A stretch of DNA of 64,000 nucleotides from Subdoligranulum variabile. GTDB taxonomy: Bacteria > Bacillota > Clostridia > Oscillospirales > Ruminococcaceae. Location of the stretch: NCBI GenBank assembly GCA_003343905.1, contig QAKI01000052.1, positions 13,003 through 77,002 on the forward strand, written 5' to 3'. A model generated the notes under the pieces. The model had not been told where the DNA came from. It searched no databases and worked only from the letters and a program-made list of their open reading frames with translations. A program made the translations under genes and the position numbers. Below, piece after piece: positions 43,671-52,663 of the stretch (the stretch's first letter is position 1; each line of letters begins with the position of its first letter).

Positions 43671-46163
43671 TTACATACCGATCAGATCGAAGTCTTCAAA
43701 GGATACGGTCAGGACGGCATCCTGACGGGGGTTGGGGTATTTGACCAGCACGGTCTTGCGGGTCTGGCTGTAGTACCAGCCCTCCTGCGCGGCCTCGAAG
43801 CGGCGGCGGTTGAGGAAGTGTTCCAGCCTGCGCCCGCCCAGCGCCACCCAGTAGGGGCTGCGGTCCTTGCGGATCATTTCGACCAGGACGCGCTCCACGG
43901 TATCGGGGTAGCTGCCCTGGGCGGCAAATTCCACCTTGACCACGTCGGCGCCGGACATCGTGATGGCGGTCCTGCGGCAGACGCCCTTCTTGTAGTCGTT
44001 GCTCACGCCGTCGTCATCGTACAGGGTGTAGGTGCGCGTGCCGCCGGGGGCCAGGATCAGGTGCAGGTCGGTCACATGGTCCCGCGCCATGCTCATGAGC
44101 TGGTTGTCCGCCATGGGGATGACGGACCCCTCCCGGATGAACAGCGGGATGGTGGCAAGGTCCACCGGCACTTCGATGGTCTGGCCGCCCTCATAGCAGG
44201 CGAAGTTGTCGTTCCAGTCATACCACTTGCAGCCCGCGGGCAGGTAGACGGTGCGGGACGCCGCGCCGTGTTCCAGGACATTGGCCACCAGAATATCGCG
44301 GCCGAACAGGAACTCATAGCTTTCGTCATAGACGTTCGGGTCGTTCTGGAACTCATACACCAGCGGCCGCATGATGGGCGCGCCGGTGCGGCTGGCCTCG
44401 TACTCGGCCGAATAGAGGTAGGGCGCCATACGGTAGCGCAGCAGGATGGCCTGGCGGATCAGGTCGGCGGAACCGTGGTACATCCAGGGTTCGGTGACAG
44501 TATTGTCGTTGCTGGCCGAATGAATCGAGAACCGCGGCTGGAAGATGCCGTTCTGCACCCAGCGCACAAAGAGTTCTTCGTCCGGGGCGGGGCCGGCGAA
44601 GCCGCCGATGTCCGCGCCCTCGTTGGGCTGGCCGGACAGACCCATGCCGGTGATGATGGGGATGTTGTAGCGCAGGGTGTCCCAACTGGTAAAGTTGTCG
44701 CCGCACCAGGTCTGGGCGTATTTCTGGATGCCTGCGGAACCGCTGCGGCAGACGATGTAGGGCCGCGCGTCGGGGTTATGTTCCACCACGGCCTCGGCGC
44801 CCATTTTGCACATCAGGGTGCTCATTAGGGGCTTGAGCTGGCCGATGGTGCCGCCCTTGCCGTCAAAGTCACAGCGGCAGTCCTTGTCCAGCAGGCTGTC
44901 ATACTCGCAGTTGTCGTCCCAGATGGAATCGGTTCCGATGTCGATGACGTTGGCGGTCAGGTATTCCTTCCAGGCTTTGCGGCCCGCGGCGCTGGTAAAG
45001 TCCCAGAACGCGCCGTCGCCGCCCCACCACTTGCCCACGGCGTAGCGGTCCTGTTCCGAGTCCTTCACAAAGACGCCGCGGTCTTCAAATTCCTTGAACC
45101 AGGGGTGGCACAGCAGGATGCCGGGTTTGACGTTGGGCACGTTCTGGGCGCCTTTTTCGTTCATGGCGGCAAAGTAGGCGCGCGGGTCCTTGAAACGCTC
45201 GGTGTTCCAGGTAAAGACGCAGCGTTTGCCCTCGTAGCTGGTGTAGCCGGAAGAAAGGTGGAACCCGTCGATGGGGAAGCCTTCTTCTTTCACGGTGTCG
45301 ATAAAGTCCAGCACGGCGTCGTCGCTGTCTTTTTCCAGTTCGGGGTAGTACATCGACGACCCCTGGTAGCCCAGCGCCCGCTTGGGCAGCAGCGCCGGGC
45401 GGCCGGTCAGGCGGGTGTAGTTGTCCACCACGCGGGGCAGCGTATCGCCCGCCAGCAGGAACAGGTCGATGTCGCCGCCGTCGGCCTGCCAGTAGGTGTA
45501 GCGGGACCAGTAATTGCTCTTTTCGCAGCCCATGTTGAACACGGACTCGTAGAAATTGTTGTAGTACACGCCCACGGCCTTGGCGGTGGCGCGGTTCAGG
45601 CGGATATAGAAAGGGATGTGCTTGTACAGGGTGTCCATGCGTCCGGCGTCGTAGCCCATGGCGTCGGTGGCGCGCTCGCGCAGGAAGCGTTTGTTCTTGT
45701 TCAGTTCCCCGGCCTTTTCGCCAAAGCCGTAGAAGCAGTCATCCTCCTGCATGGCGCTGTAGTGTGTGACGCGGCGGTTGGCGTCCAGCGTGTAGGGCGT
45801 ACCGGCCAGGTCGCTGTACAGCAGATCCCCGGCGGCGTTGTAGAGCGCGAAGCCCAGCGGGTCCTTGTGGAACACCAGCCGCACGGCGGCGGTGGCAAAG
45901 GTGATGGCAGCGTCGCTTTCCTCCACCTGGGGGTCCACCGGCGTCAGGCGGGTGCGCTCGCCTTCAAACAGGCCATCCAGGCGGTCCGCCCAGGCAGTGG
46001 TGGCCAGCACATAGGATTCCTCGGCCAGTTCCCGGTCAAACGCGACGCGGATGCGGACGATCTCCTCGGTGACGAAGCAGACCTTGATGTCCGCGCAGTT
46101 GGTATGCAGCAGGAAACAGCCGTCCTGCCGGTCCATACCGCGAAATTCTTTGCAAAGATCCAT
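43671..46163 (-). CDS. GH31 alpha-glucosidase, paralogue
   Basis: An 830-residue GH31 enzyme with the same architecture as its neighbour. The nucleophile Asp is in DSIWDDNCEYDS and the acid/base Asp in TWCGDNFTSWDT; YGFGEKAGELN lies in the N-terminal domain. The two enzymes are clearly paralogous along their length but well diverged, suggesting distinct specificities. AGAGAGGAGTATTTC precedes the ATG. It follows the TRAP transporter, from which a weak hairpin separates it, so partial read-through may set its level. Confidence 0.88.
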   Translation of the reverse strand: MDLCKEFRGMDRQDGCFLLHTNCADIKVCFVTEEIVRIRVAFDRELAEESYVLATTAWADRLDGLFEGERTRLTPVDPQVEESDAAITFATAAVRLVFHKDPLGFALYNAAGDLLYSDLAGTPYTLDANRRVTHYSAMQEDDCFYGFGEKAGELNKNKRFLRERATDAMGYDAGRMDTLYKHIPFYIRLNRATAKAVGVYYNNFYESVFNMGCEKSNYWSRYTYWQADGGDIDLFLLAGDTLPRVVDNYTRLTGRPALLPKRALGYQGSSMYYPELEKDSDDAVLDFIDTVKEEGFPIDGFHLSSGYTSYEGKRCVFTWNTERFKDPRAYFAAMNEKGAQNVPNVKPGILLCHPWFKEFEDRGVFVKDSEQDRYAVGKWWGGDGAFWDFTSAAGRKAWKEYLTANVIDIGTDSIWDDNCEYDSLLDKDCRCDFDGKGGTIGQLKPLMSTLMCKMGAEAVVEHNPDARPYIVCRSGSAGIQKYAQTWCGDNFTSWDTLRYNIPIITGMGLSGQPNEGADIGGFAGPAPDEELFVRWVQNGIFQPRFSIHSASNDNTVTEPWMYHGSADLIRQAILLRYRMAPYLYSAEYEASRTGAPIMRPLVYEFQNDPNVYDESYEFLFGRDILVANVLEHGAASRTVYLPAGCKWYDWNDNFACYEGGQTIEVPVDLATIPLFIREGSVIPMADNQLMSMARDHVTDLHLILAPGGTRTYTLYDDDGVSNDYKKGVCRRTAITMSGADVVKVEFAAQGSYPDTVERVLVEMIRKDRSPYWVALGGRRLEHFLNRRRFEAAQEGWYYSQTRKTVLVKYPNPRQDAVLTVSFEDFDLIGM

Positions 46164-46200
46164 GAAATACTCCTCTCTGCATCATGGTATTGCCGCTGAA

Positions 46201-46251
46201 AAAGCACGGCCTCCGACCCGGAGGTATCCCCCTGCGGGGCCGGTCGGAGGC
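46201..46251 (-). terminator. Weak terminator/attenuator between TRAP and GH31 genes
   Basis: GCCTCCGACC (46242-46251 read on the minus strand) pairs perfectly with GGTCGGAGGC (46209-46218) around an internal stem, followed by CGTGCTTTTTC. It may reduce read-through from the TRAP genes. Confidence 0.55.
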
Positions 46252-46296
46252 ACTGTGCCCGCGGCGGGCTGTGCCGCCGCGAAGAAAAGGGTCAGG

Positions 46297-47613
46297 TCAG
46301 GCCCACCAGAAAGTATCGACCAGGCCGCACAGATACGGCACGATCATCGGGATGGCGGGGATGAAGGTGATGAGCAGCAGCGCCACCACCATGCCGCAGA
46401 ACAGCGGCAGGATATACTTGGTCACGCCCTCGATCTTGACTTTGGCTACGCCGCAGCCCACGAACAGGCAGGAACCGACGGGCGGCGTGACCGAGCCGAT
46501 GCCCAGGTTGGTGATGAGCATGAGGCCGAAGTGCACGGGGCTCATGCCGATGCTGGTGGCGATGGGCAGGAAGATCGGGGTGAAGATCAGCACGGCGGGG
46601 GTCAGATCCAGGAACATGCCCATGATGAGCAGGAACACGTTCATGATGAGCAGGATCACATAGCGGTTGTTGGAAATGCTCATCAGGCCCGCGCTGATGG
46701 CGGCGGGGATGCCCGAATAAGACATGACGTAGGACATGATGGAGGACGCCGCGATCAGGAACAGGATGGTGGCCGAACTCTTCATGGTATCGGCCAGCAG
46801 GTTATAGAAGGTCTTGAAGTCCAGTTCGCGGTAGATGACGGCCAGCGCCGTGCAGTACAGGCACATGACCACACCGGCCTCGGTGGCGGTGAAGAAGCCG
46901 CCCAGAATGCCGCCCATGACGATGATGACGGCCAGCAGCGAGGGGATCGCGTCGATCCAGACCCGCAGCGCGGAGGATTCCTCCTTGACGGTGGAAGCCT
47001 TATAGCCTTTCTTGACGGCCAGGAAGATCGCCAGCACGGCCACGCACAGGCCCAGCAGGATGCCAGTCAGGTAGCCGCCCATGAACAACGCCGCGACCGA
47101 AACGCCGCCCGCGGTGATGGAGTAAAGGATCAGCGGACCGGACGGGGGGATCAGGATGCCGGTGGGCGCCGAGCAGATGTTGACGGCGGCCGAGTAGTTG
47201 GGGTCGTAGCCCTCCTCTTTTTCAAGCGGGCTGAGGATGGAGCCCATGGCCGAGGTGGCGGCCACGGAGGAGCCGGACACCGCGCCGAAGAACATATTGG
47301 CCAGCACGTTGGTGGCGGCCAGGTAGCCGGGGATCTTGCCCACCAGCAGGCGGGCCAGGCGGATCAGGCGGCGGGCAATGCCGCCCTTGTTCATGATGTT
47401 GCCGCCCAGGGTAAAGAACGGCAGCGCCAGCAGTGAGAAAGAATCCAGACCGGAGAAGCAGCGCTGTGCCGCGATCAGGGCGAAGATGTCCGCCGGCATG
47501 CTGAACAGCGCGGTGATGACCGACGCGATGCCGATGCCTGCCGAGATGGGCACACCGGCCAGCAGCAGGACAAAGAAAGAACCGAACAGGCTCAGGGTTG
47601 CTTGTACGACCAT
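46297..47613 (-). CDS. TRAP transporter large permease (DctM type)
   Basis: A 438-residue permease with about 12 helices, starting with LFGSFFVLLLAGVPISAGIG. GLDSFSLLALPFFTLGGNIM and IYCSAPTG-like PTGILIPPSGPLILYS are typical of the DctM family. It forms the main transport channel and works with DctQ and DctP to import organic acids using a sodium gradient. Its start overlaps the DctQ stop by one base. TRAP systems usually take carboxylate-bearing substrates, so acid-containing sugars are plausible here. Confidence 0.92.
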   Translation of the reverse strand: MVVQATLSLFGSFFVLLLAGVPISAGIGIASVITALFSMPADIFALIAAQRCFSGLDSFSLLALPFFTLGGNIMNKGGIARRLIRLARLLVGKIPGYLAATNVLANMFFGAVSGSSVAATSAMGSILSPLEKEEGYDPNYSAAVNICSAPTGILIPPSGPLILYSITAGGVSVAALFMGGYLTGILLGLCVAVLAIFLAVKKGYKASTVKEESSALRVWIDAIPSLLAVIIVMGGILGGFFTATEAGVVMCLYCTALAVIYRELDFKTFYNLLADTMKSSATILFLIAASSIMSYVMSYSGIPAAISAGLMSISNNRYVILLIMNVFLLIMGMFLDLTPAVLIFTPIFLPIATSIGMSPVHFGLMLITNLGIGSVTPPVGSCLFVGCGVAKVKIEGVTKYILPLFCGMVVALLLITFIPAIPMIVPYLCGLVDTFWWA

Positions 47614-48110
47614 CAGGTGTTACCCCCTTTCCGGTTGAGGAAGAACTGCACATACTTGAGCACCCGCGCCAGCACGATGAACACGCCGGAAATGGGCAGC
47701 ACCGAGTACAGGAAGGTGAACGGCAGGTGCATGACGGAGGATACGTTCAGCGCGTTGAGCGAAAGCTGCATCCCGCCGTAGATAAAGACGTAGCAGACAA
47801 AGAACAGGATGGCGGCCTCGATAAAGATATTGAGGATCACGGCCGCCGGGCCCTTGACGCGGTCCTTGATCAGGTCCAGGGCCAGATGTTCGTCGCGGTA
47901 GAAGCAGTAGGCCGAGCCGATCAGCGACGCCCAGATCAGCACGTAGCGCAAAAATTCATCGGTAAACGTGGACGGATCGTTGAGCACCATGCGGGTAAAA
48001 ATCTGCCAGGTGCCGCCGGCCAGCAGGGCAAACATGGACAGCGCCAGCAGAAAACGCATGACGGTATCCAGGATCTTATCAAACTTTTTCACAGATACAT
48101 CTCCTCTCAC
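47613..48110 (-). CDS. TRAP transporter small permease (DctQ type)
   Basis: A 165-residue four-helix protein with the DctQ signature RMVLNDPSTFTDEFLRYVLIWASLIGSAY-like region (W and E in DEFLRYVLIW). It partners with DctM. It starts 57 bases after the DctP stop and overlaps the DctM start by one base, consistent with balanced translation. Confidence 0.9.
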   Translation of the reverse strand: MRGDVSVKKFDKILDTVMRFLLALSMFALLAGGTWQIFTRMVLNDPSTFTDEFLRYVLIWASLIGSAYCFYRDEHLALDLIKDRVKGPAAVILNIFIEAAILFFVCYVFIYGGMQLSLNALNVSSVMHLPFTFLYSVLPISGVFIVLARVLKYVQFFLNRKGGNT

Positions 48111-48166
48111 AGCATGCGGCAGGCCGGGGCGTCCCCGGGCCGCACAGGTCGCGGATGCGCGCGGGA

Positions 48167-49189
48167 TCAGCCCGCAGCCGCCTGGATGCGCTGGACATAT
48201 TCATATACCTCGGGGGAGTTCTGCTCCAGGTCGGTATAGATGGACTGGCAGGCTTCCTGGAAAGCCGCGGTATCCACGTCGCGGATCATCTCCACGCCCT
48301 TTTCCTCGGCAGCGGCCAGGACCTCCTCCTCAAATTCGAGCCAGGCGGTCTTGTAGTCCTCGGTCATCTTGCGGGCGCAGTCGGTCATGATCTGGCGCTG
48401 ATGGTCGGACATTTTGTTCCAGGTATCGGTGGAGATCAGCAGGATGTCGGGGATGCGGGTGTGCTCGTCAAAGCAGTAATACTGCGTCACGTCCGCATGG
48501 TCGCGCAGGGCGGTGACGTTGTTCTCTGCGCCGTCGATCACGCCCTGCTGCATCGCGGTGTAGATCTCGGAATAGCTGGTGACGGTGGCGGAACCGCCCA
48601 GGGCCGTCATCATGTCAATGGCCATCTGGGAGTCCATCGTGCGGATGCGCAGGCCGTGCAGGTCCGCCGGGGTGCGGATGGGGGTGTCGGCGGTGTAGAA
48701 GGACCGCGCGCCGGAATCCATCCAGGTCAGGCCCATAAAGCCCTTGTCGGCGGTGAGCTGGTACAGGTCCTGGGCAATGTCGCCGTCCATGACGTCATAA
48801 TAGTGCTGCTGGTCGTTGAACACATACGGCACCGACAGCACGTTCCATTCTTCCTGGAAGTTGCCCAGCGTCGAAGCCGAGACCTTCGCCATATCCAGCG
48901 CGCCGGCGCGGATCTGGGTGATGTTGTCGGTCTCGCTGCCCAGCACCGCGTTGGGGAAGATCTCGATGTTGATGGTGCCGCCGGACTGTTCCTTCACGTC
49001 CTCTGCAAAGGCGCTCAGGGCGATGTGTACCGCGTGGTCCTCGGCCAGACCGTGGGAAAGCGTCAGGTTCAGGACCGGCTCGCCGTCCTCATTGGTCGTG
49101 CCGCCCGTCGTCCCGGCGCACCCGGTCAGCGTCAGCGCCAGCGCGGCCGCAGCCGCGGTCAGGCGCAGTCCAAAACGCAGTTTTTTCAT
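48167..49189 (-). CDS. TRAP transporter substrate-binding lipoprotein (DctP type)
   Basis: A 340-residue binding protein with a lipoprotein signal; the lipobox LTGC places the lipidated Cys near residue 24. The mature domain has LTLSHGLAEDHAVHIALSAF, LSVPYVFNDQQHYYDVMDGD and DLHGLRIRTMDSQMAIDMM, containing the Arg that usually salt-bridges a substrate carboxylate (LRIRTMDS). Hence an acidic substrate is likely. It is the first gene of the TRAP-GH31 operon. GGGAGG lies upstream. Confidence 0.93.
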   Translation of the reverse strand: MKKLRFGLRLTAAAAALALTLTGCAGTTGGTTNEDGEPVLNLTLSHGLAEDHAVHIALSAFAEDVKEQSGGTINIEIFPNAVLGSETDNITQIRAGALDMAKVSASTLGNFQEEWNVLSVPYVFNDQQHYYDVMDGDIAQDLYQLTADKGFMGLTWMDSGARSFYTADTPIRTPADLHGLRIRTMDSQMAIDMMTALGGSATVTSYSEIYTAMQQGVIDGAENNVTALRDHADVTQYYCFDEHTRIPDILLISTDTWNKMSDHQRQIMTDCARKMTEDYKTAWLEFEEEVLAAAEEKGVEMIRDVDTAAFQEACQSIYTDLEQNSPEVYEYVQRIQAAAG

Positions 49190-49354
49190 TGGAATCCATT
49201 CCTCCCGTTGTTTCTGGGGCTTCCCTGCGGGAAGCCCGGTTTTGCAAAAAGGTCTGTGTTCCGCGGGCCGCCTCCTTTCATTGTGGGATGATATAGCCGA
49301 AAGGCACGGTGCCGGCCGGTCTGCCCGGCGGCTGTGCCCTTTCCACCCGCTCGT

Positions 49355-49936
49355 TTATTTTTCCTTCTGCTTCGCAGCCTTGCGCCTGTCCCACAGGCGC
49401 AGCAGGTCGTGCAGGTTCACCGTCAGCAGCGAGAAGGGTTCTTCCCATTTTTTGCCGGTGCGCTTTTCCACAAGCTGCATCACGTCCTCATCGCTGCCGT
49501 TCTCGATCTTGCCCCGGTCCACCATGATGACGGAATCCGGCCCCAAGAACAGATACAGGTATTTTTTATCCTGCACCAGCCTGTCCACCTTGCGGTAGTT
49601 CAGCTTTTTATGGATGCCGCCCTCCTGCAGTTCCATCTGCCCGGAACCGAACACGCATACCGTGGTGGGCAGCACGCCGCCCCGGGCGTCCACCGCCTTG
49701 ACCGACCGCACGATGGCCGGGAAATCCCGCCCCACGAACAGCAGGCATCCGGCCAGCGTCGTCAACGCCTGCCCCCACAGGGGCATCGGCGCGAACAGGC
49801 CCACCGCCACCAGCGCAACGCCCGCCGCCGCGGTGAGCAGCACCCTGCCGAAGCGGTAGGTGTTGTATTGGGTCTGGAACAGCGCCTGGATCGAATCTTC
49901 GGTGTGGTCGATCCGTCCTTCGTATGGCACAGCCAT
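49355..49936 (-). CDS. YcxB-like membrane protein
   Basis: A 193-residue protein with two adjacent helices (about residues 31-50 and 52-66), followed by a soluble domain with GSGQMELQEGGIHKKLNYRKVD and KYLYLFLGPDSVIMVDRG, resembling the YcxB C-terminal (PH-like) domain. The ATG at 49936 has AAAGGAGG upstream; a longer frame overlaps the AraC promoter region. It lies between the divergent AraC gene and the TRAP operon. Function unknown. Confidence 0.65.
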   Translation of the reverse strand: MAVPYEGRIDHTEDSIQALFQTQYNTYRFGRVLLTAAAGVALVAVGLFAPMPLWGQALTTLAGCLLFVGRDFPAIVRSVKAVDARGGVLPTTVCVFGSGQMELQEGGIHKKLNYRKVDRLVQDKKYLYLFLGPDSVIMVDRGKIENGSDEDVMQLVEKRTGKKWEEPFSLLTVNLHDLLRLWDRRKAAKQKEK

Positions 49937-50042
49937 GGAGGGTCCTCCTTTCCCGGTTTGGGCCGTTATCACGTTTTGCCATCCATTTTTCTGTGCAATT
50001 CGCACAATTTTCTTGTGTTCGTTTTGTTCATTCCGTAATTTT

Positions 50043-50136
50043 TTGTTATCTTTGTACAAATCATAACAAATTTACCGTCTAAATTCGTCTGATTTTGTGA
50101 TACAAACCTCGCAATTTGTGATATACTGTTTGTATC
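50043..50136 (+). promoter_or_regulatory. Regulatory region of the AraC gene with two dyads
   Basis: A 27-bp dyad (TTGTTAT at 50043-50049 with ATAACAA at 50063-50069) encloses the palindrome TTTGTACAAA (50051-50060). A second perfect 9-bp inverted repeat, GATACAAAC (50099-50107) and GTTTGTATC (50128-50136), surrounds a TATACT -10 box (50122-50127). Both are candidate regulator sites. Confidence 0.55.
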
Positions 50137-50166
50137 GAAACGATCTGCCGGAAAGGAGCCGCCCCT

Positions 50167-51048
50167 ATGCAGACCTACATGATGCCCTACACCGACCAGA
50201 ACATCACCCCGGAACTGGCGAACCGCCGCCTGGCGCTCGACAAAGTGGTGGTGGGGTGGTACTCCAACCGGCAGGTACACCAGTCGGTGACCCACTCCCA
50301 CCCCTACCATGAATATATCCTGATGATCAGCGGCAAGGCGCTGTACCATGTGGACGGCAGCCGGTATGAACTGCACCCCGGCGAGATGATGCTGATCCCG
50401 CCGGGCACGGTGCATACCGGCTTTTACGATACCTACGACCGCCTGCTGCTGCAGGTGGACGACCTGTTCTGGCGCGACACGCTGCGCGCCCTGCCGGACT
50501 TTGCGGCGCAGCCGGGCCTGCCCGACCGGCTGATGATCCTGCACGAAGGGCCGGTGCACAAATGGGGCGTGCGCAGCCTGATCAACCGGGCGGCGGTGGC
50601 CGCGGGCATCCCGGACACCGCGGAAAAAGAACTGATGTACCGCTGCCTGCTGGTGGAACTGACGATGATCATCCGCCAGATCATCGTTGAGGACGGCATG
50701 GGCCGCCCCAGCGCCACCAGTCCCCTGGTCGCGCGCGTCACCACCTATATGCACCAGCATTACCGTGAGCCGGACCTGACGGTAGCCAGCCTGGCCCGGT
50801 ACGCCTATGTGAGCCGGGAGCATCTTTCCCGCGTATTCAGGGAATACACGATGCAGAGCGTTTCCAGCTACCTGACCGAGCTGCGGATGCAGAGCTGCCG
50901 CCGGGACATTGCCGACGGCAAACGCATCCTGGACGCCTGCCTGGAAAACGGCTTTTCCAATTACAGCAGCTTCCTCAAGACCTTCCACAAAATGTACGGC
51001 ATAACGCCCCAGGAATACCGCGCCCAACTGCGCACCGCGATGGGGTGA
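50167..51048 (+). CDS. AraC family transcriptional regulator with cupin sensor
   Basis: A 293-residue regulator. The N-terminal cupin domain (about residues 25-110) has HSHPYHEYILMISGKALY and ELHPGEMMLIPPGTVHTG. The C-terminal AraC domain has two helix-turn-helix motifs: LTVASLARYAYVSREHLSRV and LDACLENGFSNYSSFLKTFH, ending MYGITPQEYRAQL. GGAAAGGAG precedes the ATG. It is divergent from the YcxB-like gene and TRAP-GH31 operon, so it likely senses a sugar or acid and controls their expression, as well as its own. Confidence 0.9.
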   Translation: MQTYMMPYTDQNITPELANRRLALDKVVVGWYSNRQVHQSVTHSHPYHEYILMISGKALYHVDGSRYELHPGEMMLIPPGTVHTGFYDTYDRLLLQVDDLFWRDTLRALPDFAAQPGLPDRLMILHEGPVHKWGVRSLINRAAVAAGIPDTAEKELMYRCLLVELTMIIRQIIVEDGMGRPSATSPLVARVTTYMHQHYREPDLTVASLARYAYVSREHLSRVFREYTMQSVSSYLTELRMQSCRRDIADGKRILDACLENGFSNYSSFLKTFHKMYGITPQEYRAQLRTAMG

Positions 51049-51208
51049 GGGGGGCGGTATACAGCACAACAGGAATCGCACATTTTTCTGTATCGTGGTG
51101 CTGCGCCGCAAAAACAAGAATCAGGATAAGTAACCCGGCCGCGCCCCCTTGGGGCGCACGCCCCGGCAGCTTCCCCTGACGCGGGCCTGACCCGCCAGAC
51201 AAAAGCAG

Positions 51209-51255
51209 CCCCCCGGCAGCGCAAATGCGCTGCCGGGGGGCCTTTTTCTGCTCTT
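51209..51255 (+). terminator. Terminator of the AraC gene
   Basis: CCCCCCGGCAGCGC pairs perfectly with GCGCTGCCGGGGGG around AAAT, followed by CCTTTTTCTG. The rest of the 298-bp gap to 51347 shows no gene. Confidence 0.9.
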
Positions 51256-51346
51256 TTTTCGCCATAGCCCGCCGGGGAGCGGGCCGCAAAGTGCCCTTTT
51301 CCCAGGCGCCCCAGCTCCCGCCGGGGCTGCCGCGGGCGGGGCGCTT

Positions 51347-51871
51347 TTACAAATCACAATTTCCCAGCATCATAAACCCGATGTCGGATTCCGTATGCAC
51401 AAATCGCCAGCATTCTTCGCCGTCCGTCGCCGTTATGCGTATTTCAATGCGGTCCCCATTGGACAGCTTGATCTGCGCATCGCCGAACTGATCCGTTTGG
51501 ACGCCGGTGACCGTCACCCCCTCCAGCCCGGCGAACCATTGGGGCGCCCGCTCGTCAAACAGGTTCTGCCCCGGCACGTCCCATTCAAACGTGTTATAGT
51601 TGAAATCTTCCGCCGCCTCCACCCGTTCCGCCGGGTCATAAACGTCCAAACTGCCAAGATAGAGCTTATTTTTCGCCCGGTTTACAATGCGCCAGGGGCA
51701 ATAGGCCGTCAAAATATAAGCCCCCCTGCATTCCTTTTCGCCGGAATCGCCGGTAACGGTCACATCTTCCCCGAATTCAAGGTCCAGCATATTCCCCACA
51801 CGGCCGATCCGGTTGACCCGCAGCCCGATCAGATCGCTCAGTTCACACGATTCTTTCTTTTCTTCGCACAT
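51347..51871 (-). CDS. Unknown 174-aa protein, tandem paralogue 2
   Basis: A cytoplasmic, acidic, beta-rich protein without helices long enough for a membrane span. Shared blocks with the upstream copy include CEEKKE at the start, NMLDLEFGED, CPWRI, LYLGS, GQNLFDE and APQWFAGLEGVTVT, then IKLSNGD and ECWRF near the end. Two tandem copies of the same length suggest a duplication with later divergence. ACAAAGGAGAG lies before the ATG. No family is recognised. Confidence 0.65.
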   Translation of the reverse strand: MCEEKKESCELSDLIGLRVNRIGRVGNMLDLEFGEDVTVTGDSGEKECRGAYILTAYCPWRIVNRAKNKLYLGSLDVYDPAERVEAAEDFNYNTFEWDVPGQNLFDERAPQWFAGLEGVTVTGVQTDQFGDAQIKLSNGDRIEIRITATDGEECWRFVHTESDIGFMMLGNCDL

Positions 51872-51899
51872 AGTCTCTCCTTTGTTCTCCGGAGGCGCC

Positions 51900-52424
51900 T
51901 TACCGCTGGACGCCCGTGCCGCTGTTCACGACCAGATGATCTTGCCCACACTGGAAAAAACGCCAGCATTCACGGTCCGCGCTTTCCGTCGCGAATATCT
52001 CGATCCAGTCCCCATTGGACAGCTTGATGCGCGCATCGCCGAACCGATACATTTTGGCCTCCGTGACCGTCACGCCCTCCAGCCCGGCGAACCATTGGGG
52101 CGCTTTTTCGTCAAACAGGTTCTGCCCCCGCACATCCCAGTCAAAAGTTTCATAGCGGAAGTTTTTATCCGCCTTCACCTGGTTCGACGGCGCATAAAAG
52201 TCCATGCTGCCAAGATACATTCCCCGCTTCTCCACATTGATAATGCGCCAGGGGCACTGCACGTGCAGGATATAGGTGCCCACCGTATGGGGGCCCCGCC
52301 GGGTGATCATGACCGCATCTTCCCCAAATTCAAGATCCAGCATATTCGCCGCGCGGCCGATATAATTGACCCGTTCCCCGACCAAACAGCCGATCTTACA
52401 CAATTCTTTCTTTTCTTCGCACAT
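51900..52424 (-). CDS. Unknown 174-aa protein, tandem paralogue 1
   Basis: Upstream member of the tandem pair, 28 bases from the next. It shares the order NMLDLEFGED, CPWRI, GMYLGSMDF, WDVRGQNLFDEKAPQWFAGL and IKLSNGDWIEI with its partner, at about half identity overall by eye. AAGGAG precedes the ATG. It is driven by the repeated terminator-plus-promoter cassette (52492-52633). Such pairs occur among immunity-like and housekeeping unknowns; nothing here favours one. Confidence 0.65.
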   Translation of the reverse strand: MCEEKKELCKIGCLVGERVNYIGRAANMLDLEFGEDAVMITRRGPHTVGTYILHVQCPWRIINVEKRGMYLGSMDFYAPSNQVKADKNFRYETFDWDVRGQNLFDEKAPQWFAGLEGVTVTEAKMYRFGDARIKLSNGDWIEIFATESADRECWRFFQCGQDHLVVNSGTGVQR

Positions 52425-52491
52425 ACTTTCTCCTTGCTTCTCCGGGGCGCCGGCCGCCTTCCGCGCCCGGTCCTGCTCCCCGTTTATCTAT

Positions 52492-52633
52492 AGTCTACAC
52501 GCCCCCGCCCGCCGGCCGCAAGGGCAAGACTGCCCAAAGAATCGCCGCCGGAATTGGCAACTTTTCCCCGCCGGGGCCCAATTCACCCCCAAAACGCAAA
52601 AAGCCGGGCGGCCCCGCACAGGGGCCGCCCGGC
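52492..52633 (-). repeat. Terminator-plus-promoter repeat, copy 2
   Basis: Same layout as 40968-41113 on the minus strand: terminator of the antiporter gene (52598-52633), the conserved GCCAATTCCGGCGGCGATTC block, then TTGCGG (52516-52521), 18-bp spacer and TAGACT (52492-52497) driving the tandem unknown genes. The block GCCCAAAGAATCGCCGCCGG and what follows it are identical in the two copies over 27 bp. Confidence 0.8.
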
Positions 52634-52663
52634 CTGCGCCCCGGTCAGACCGGGGCCGCGCTT

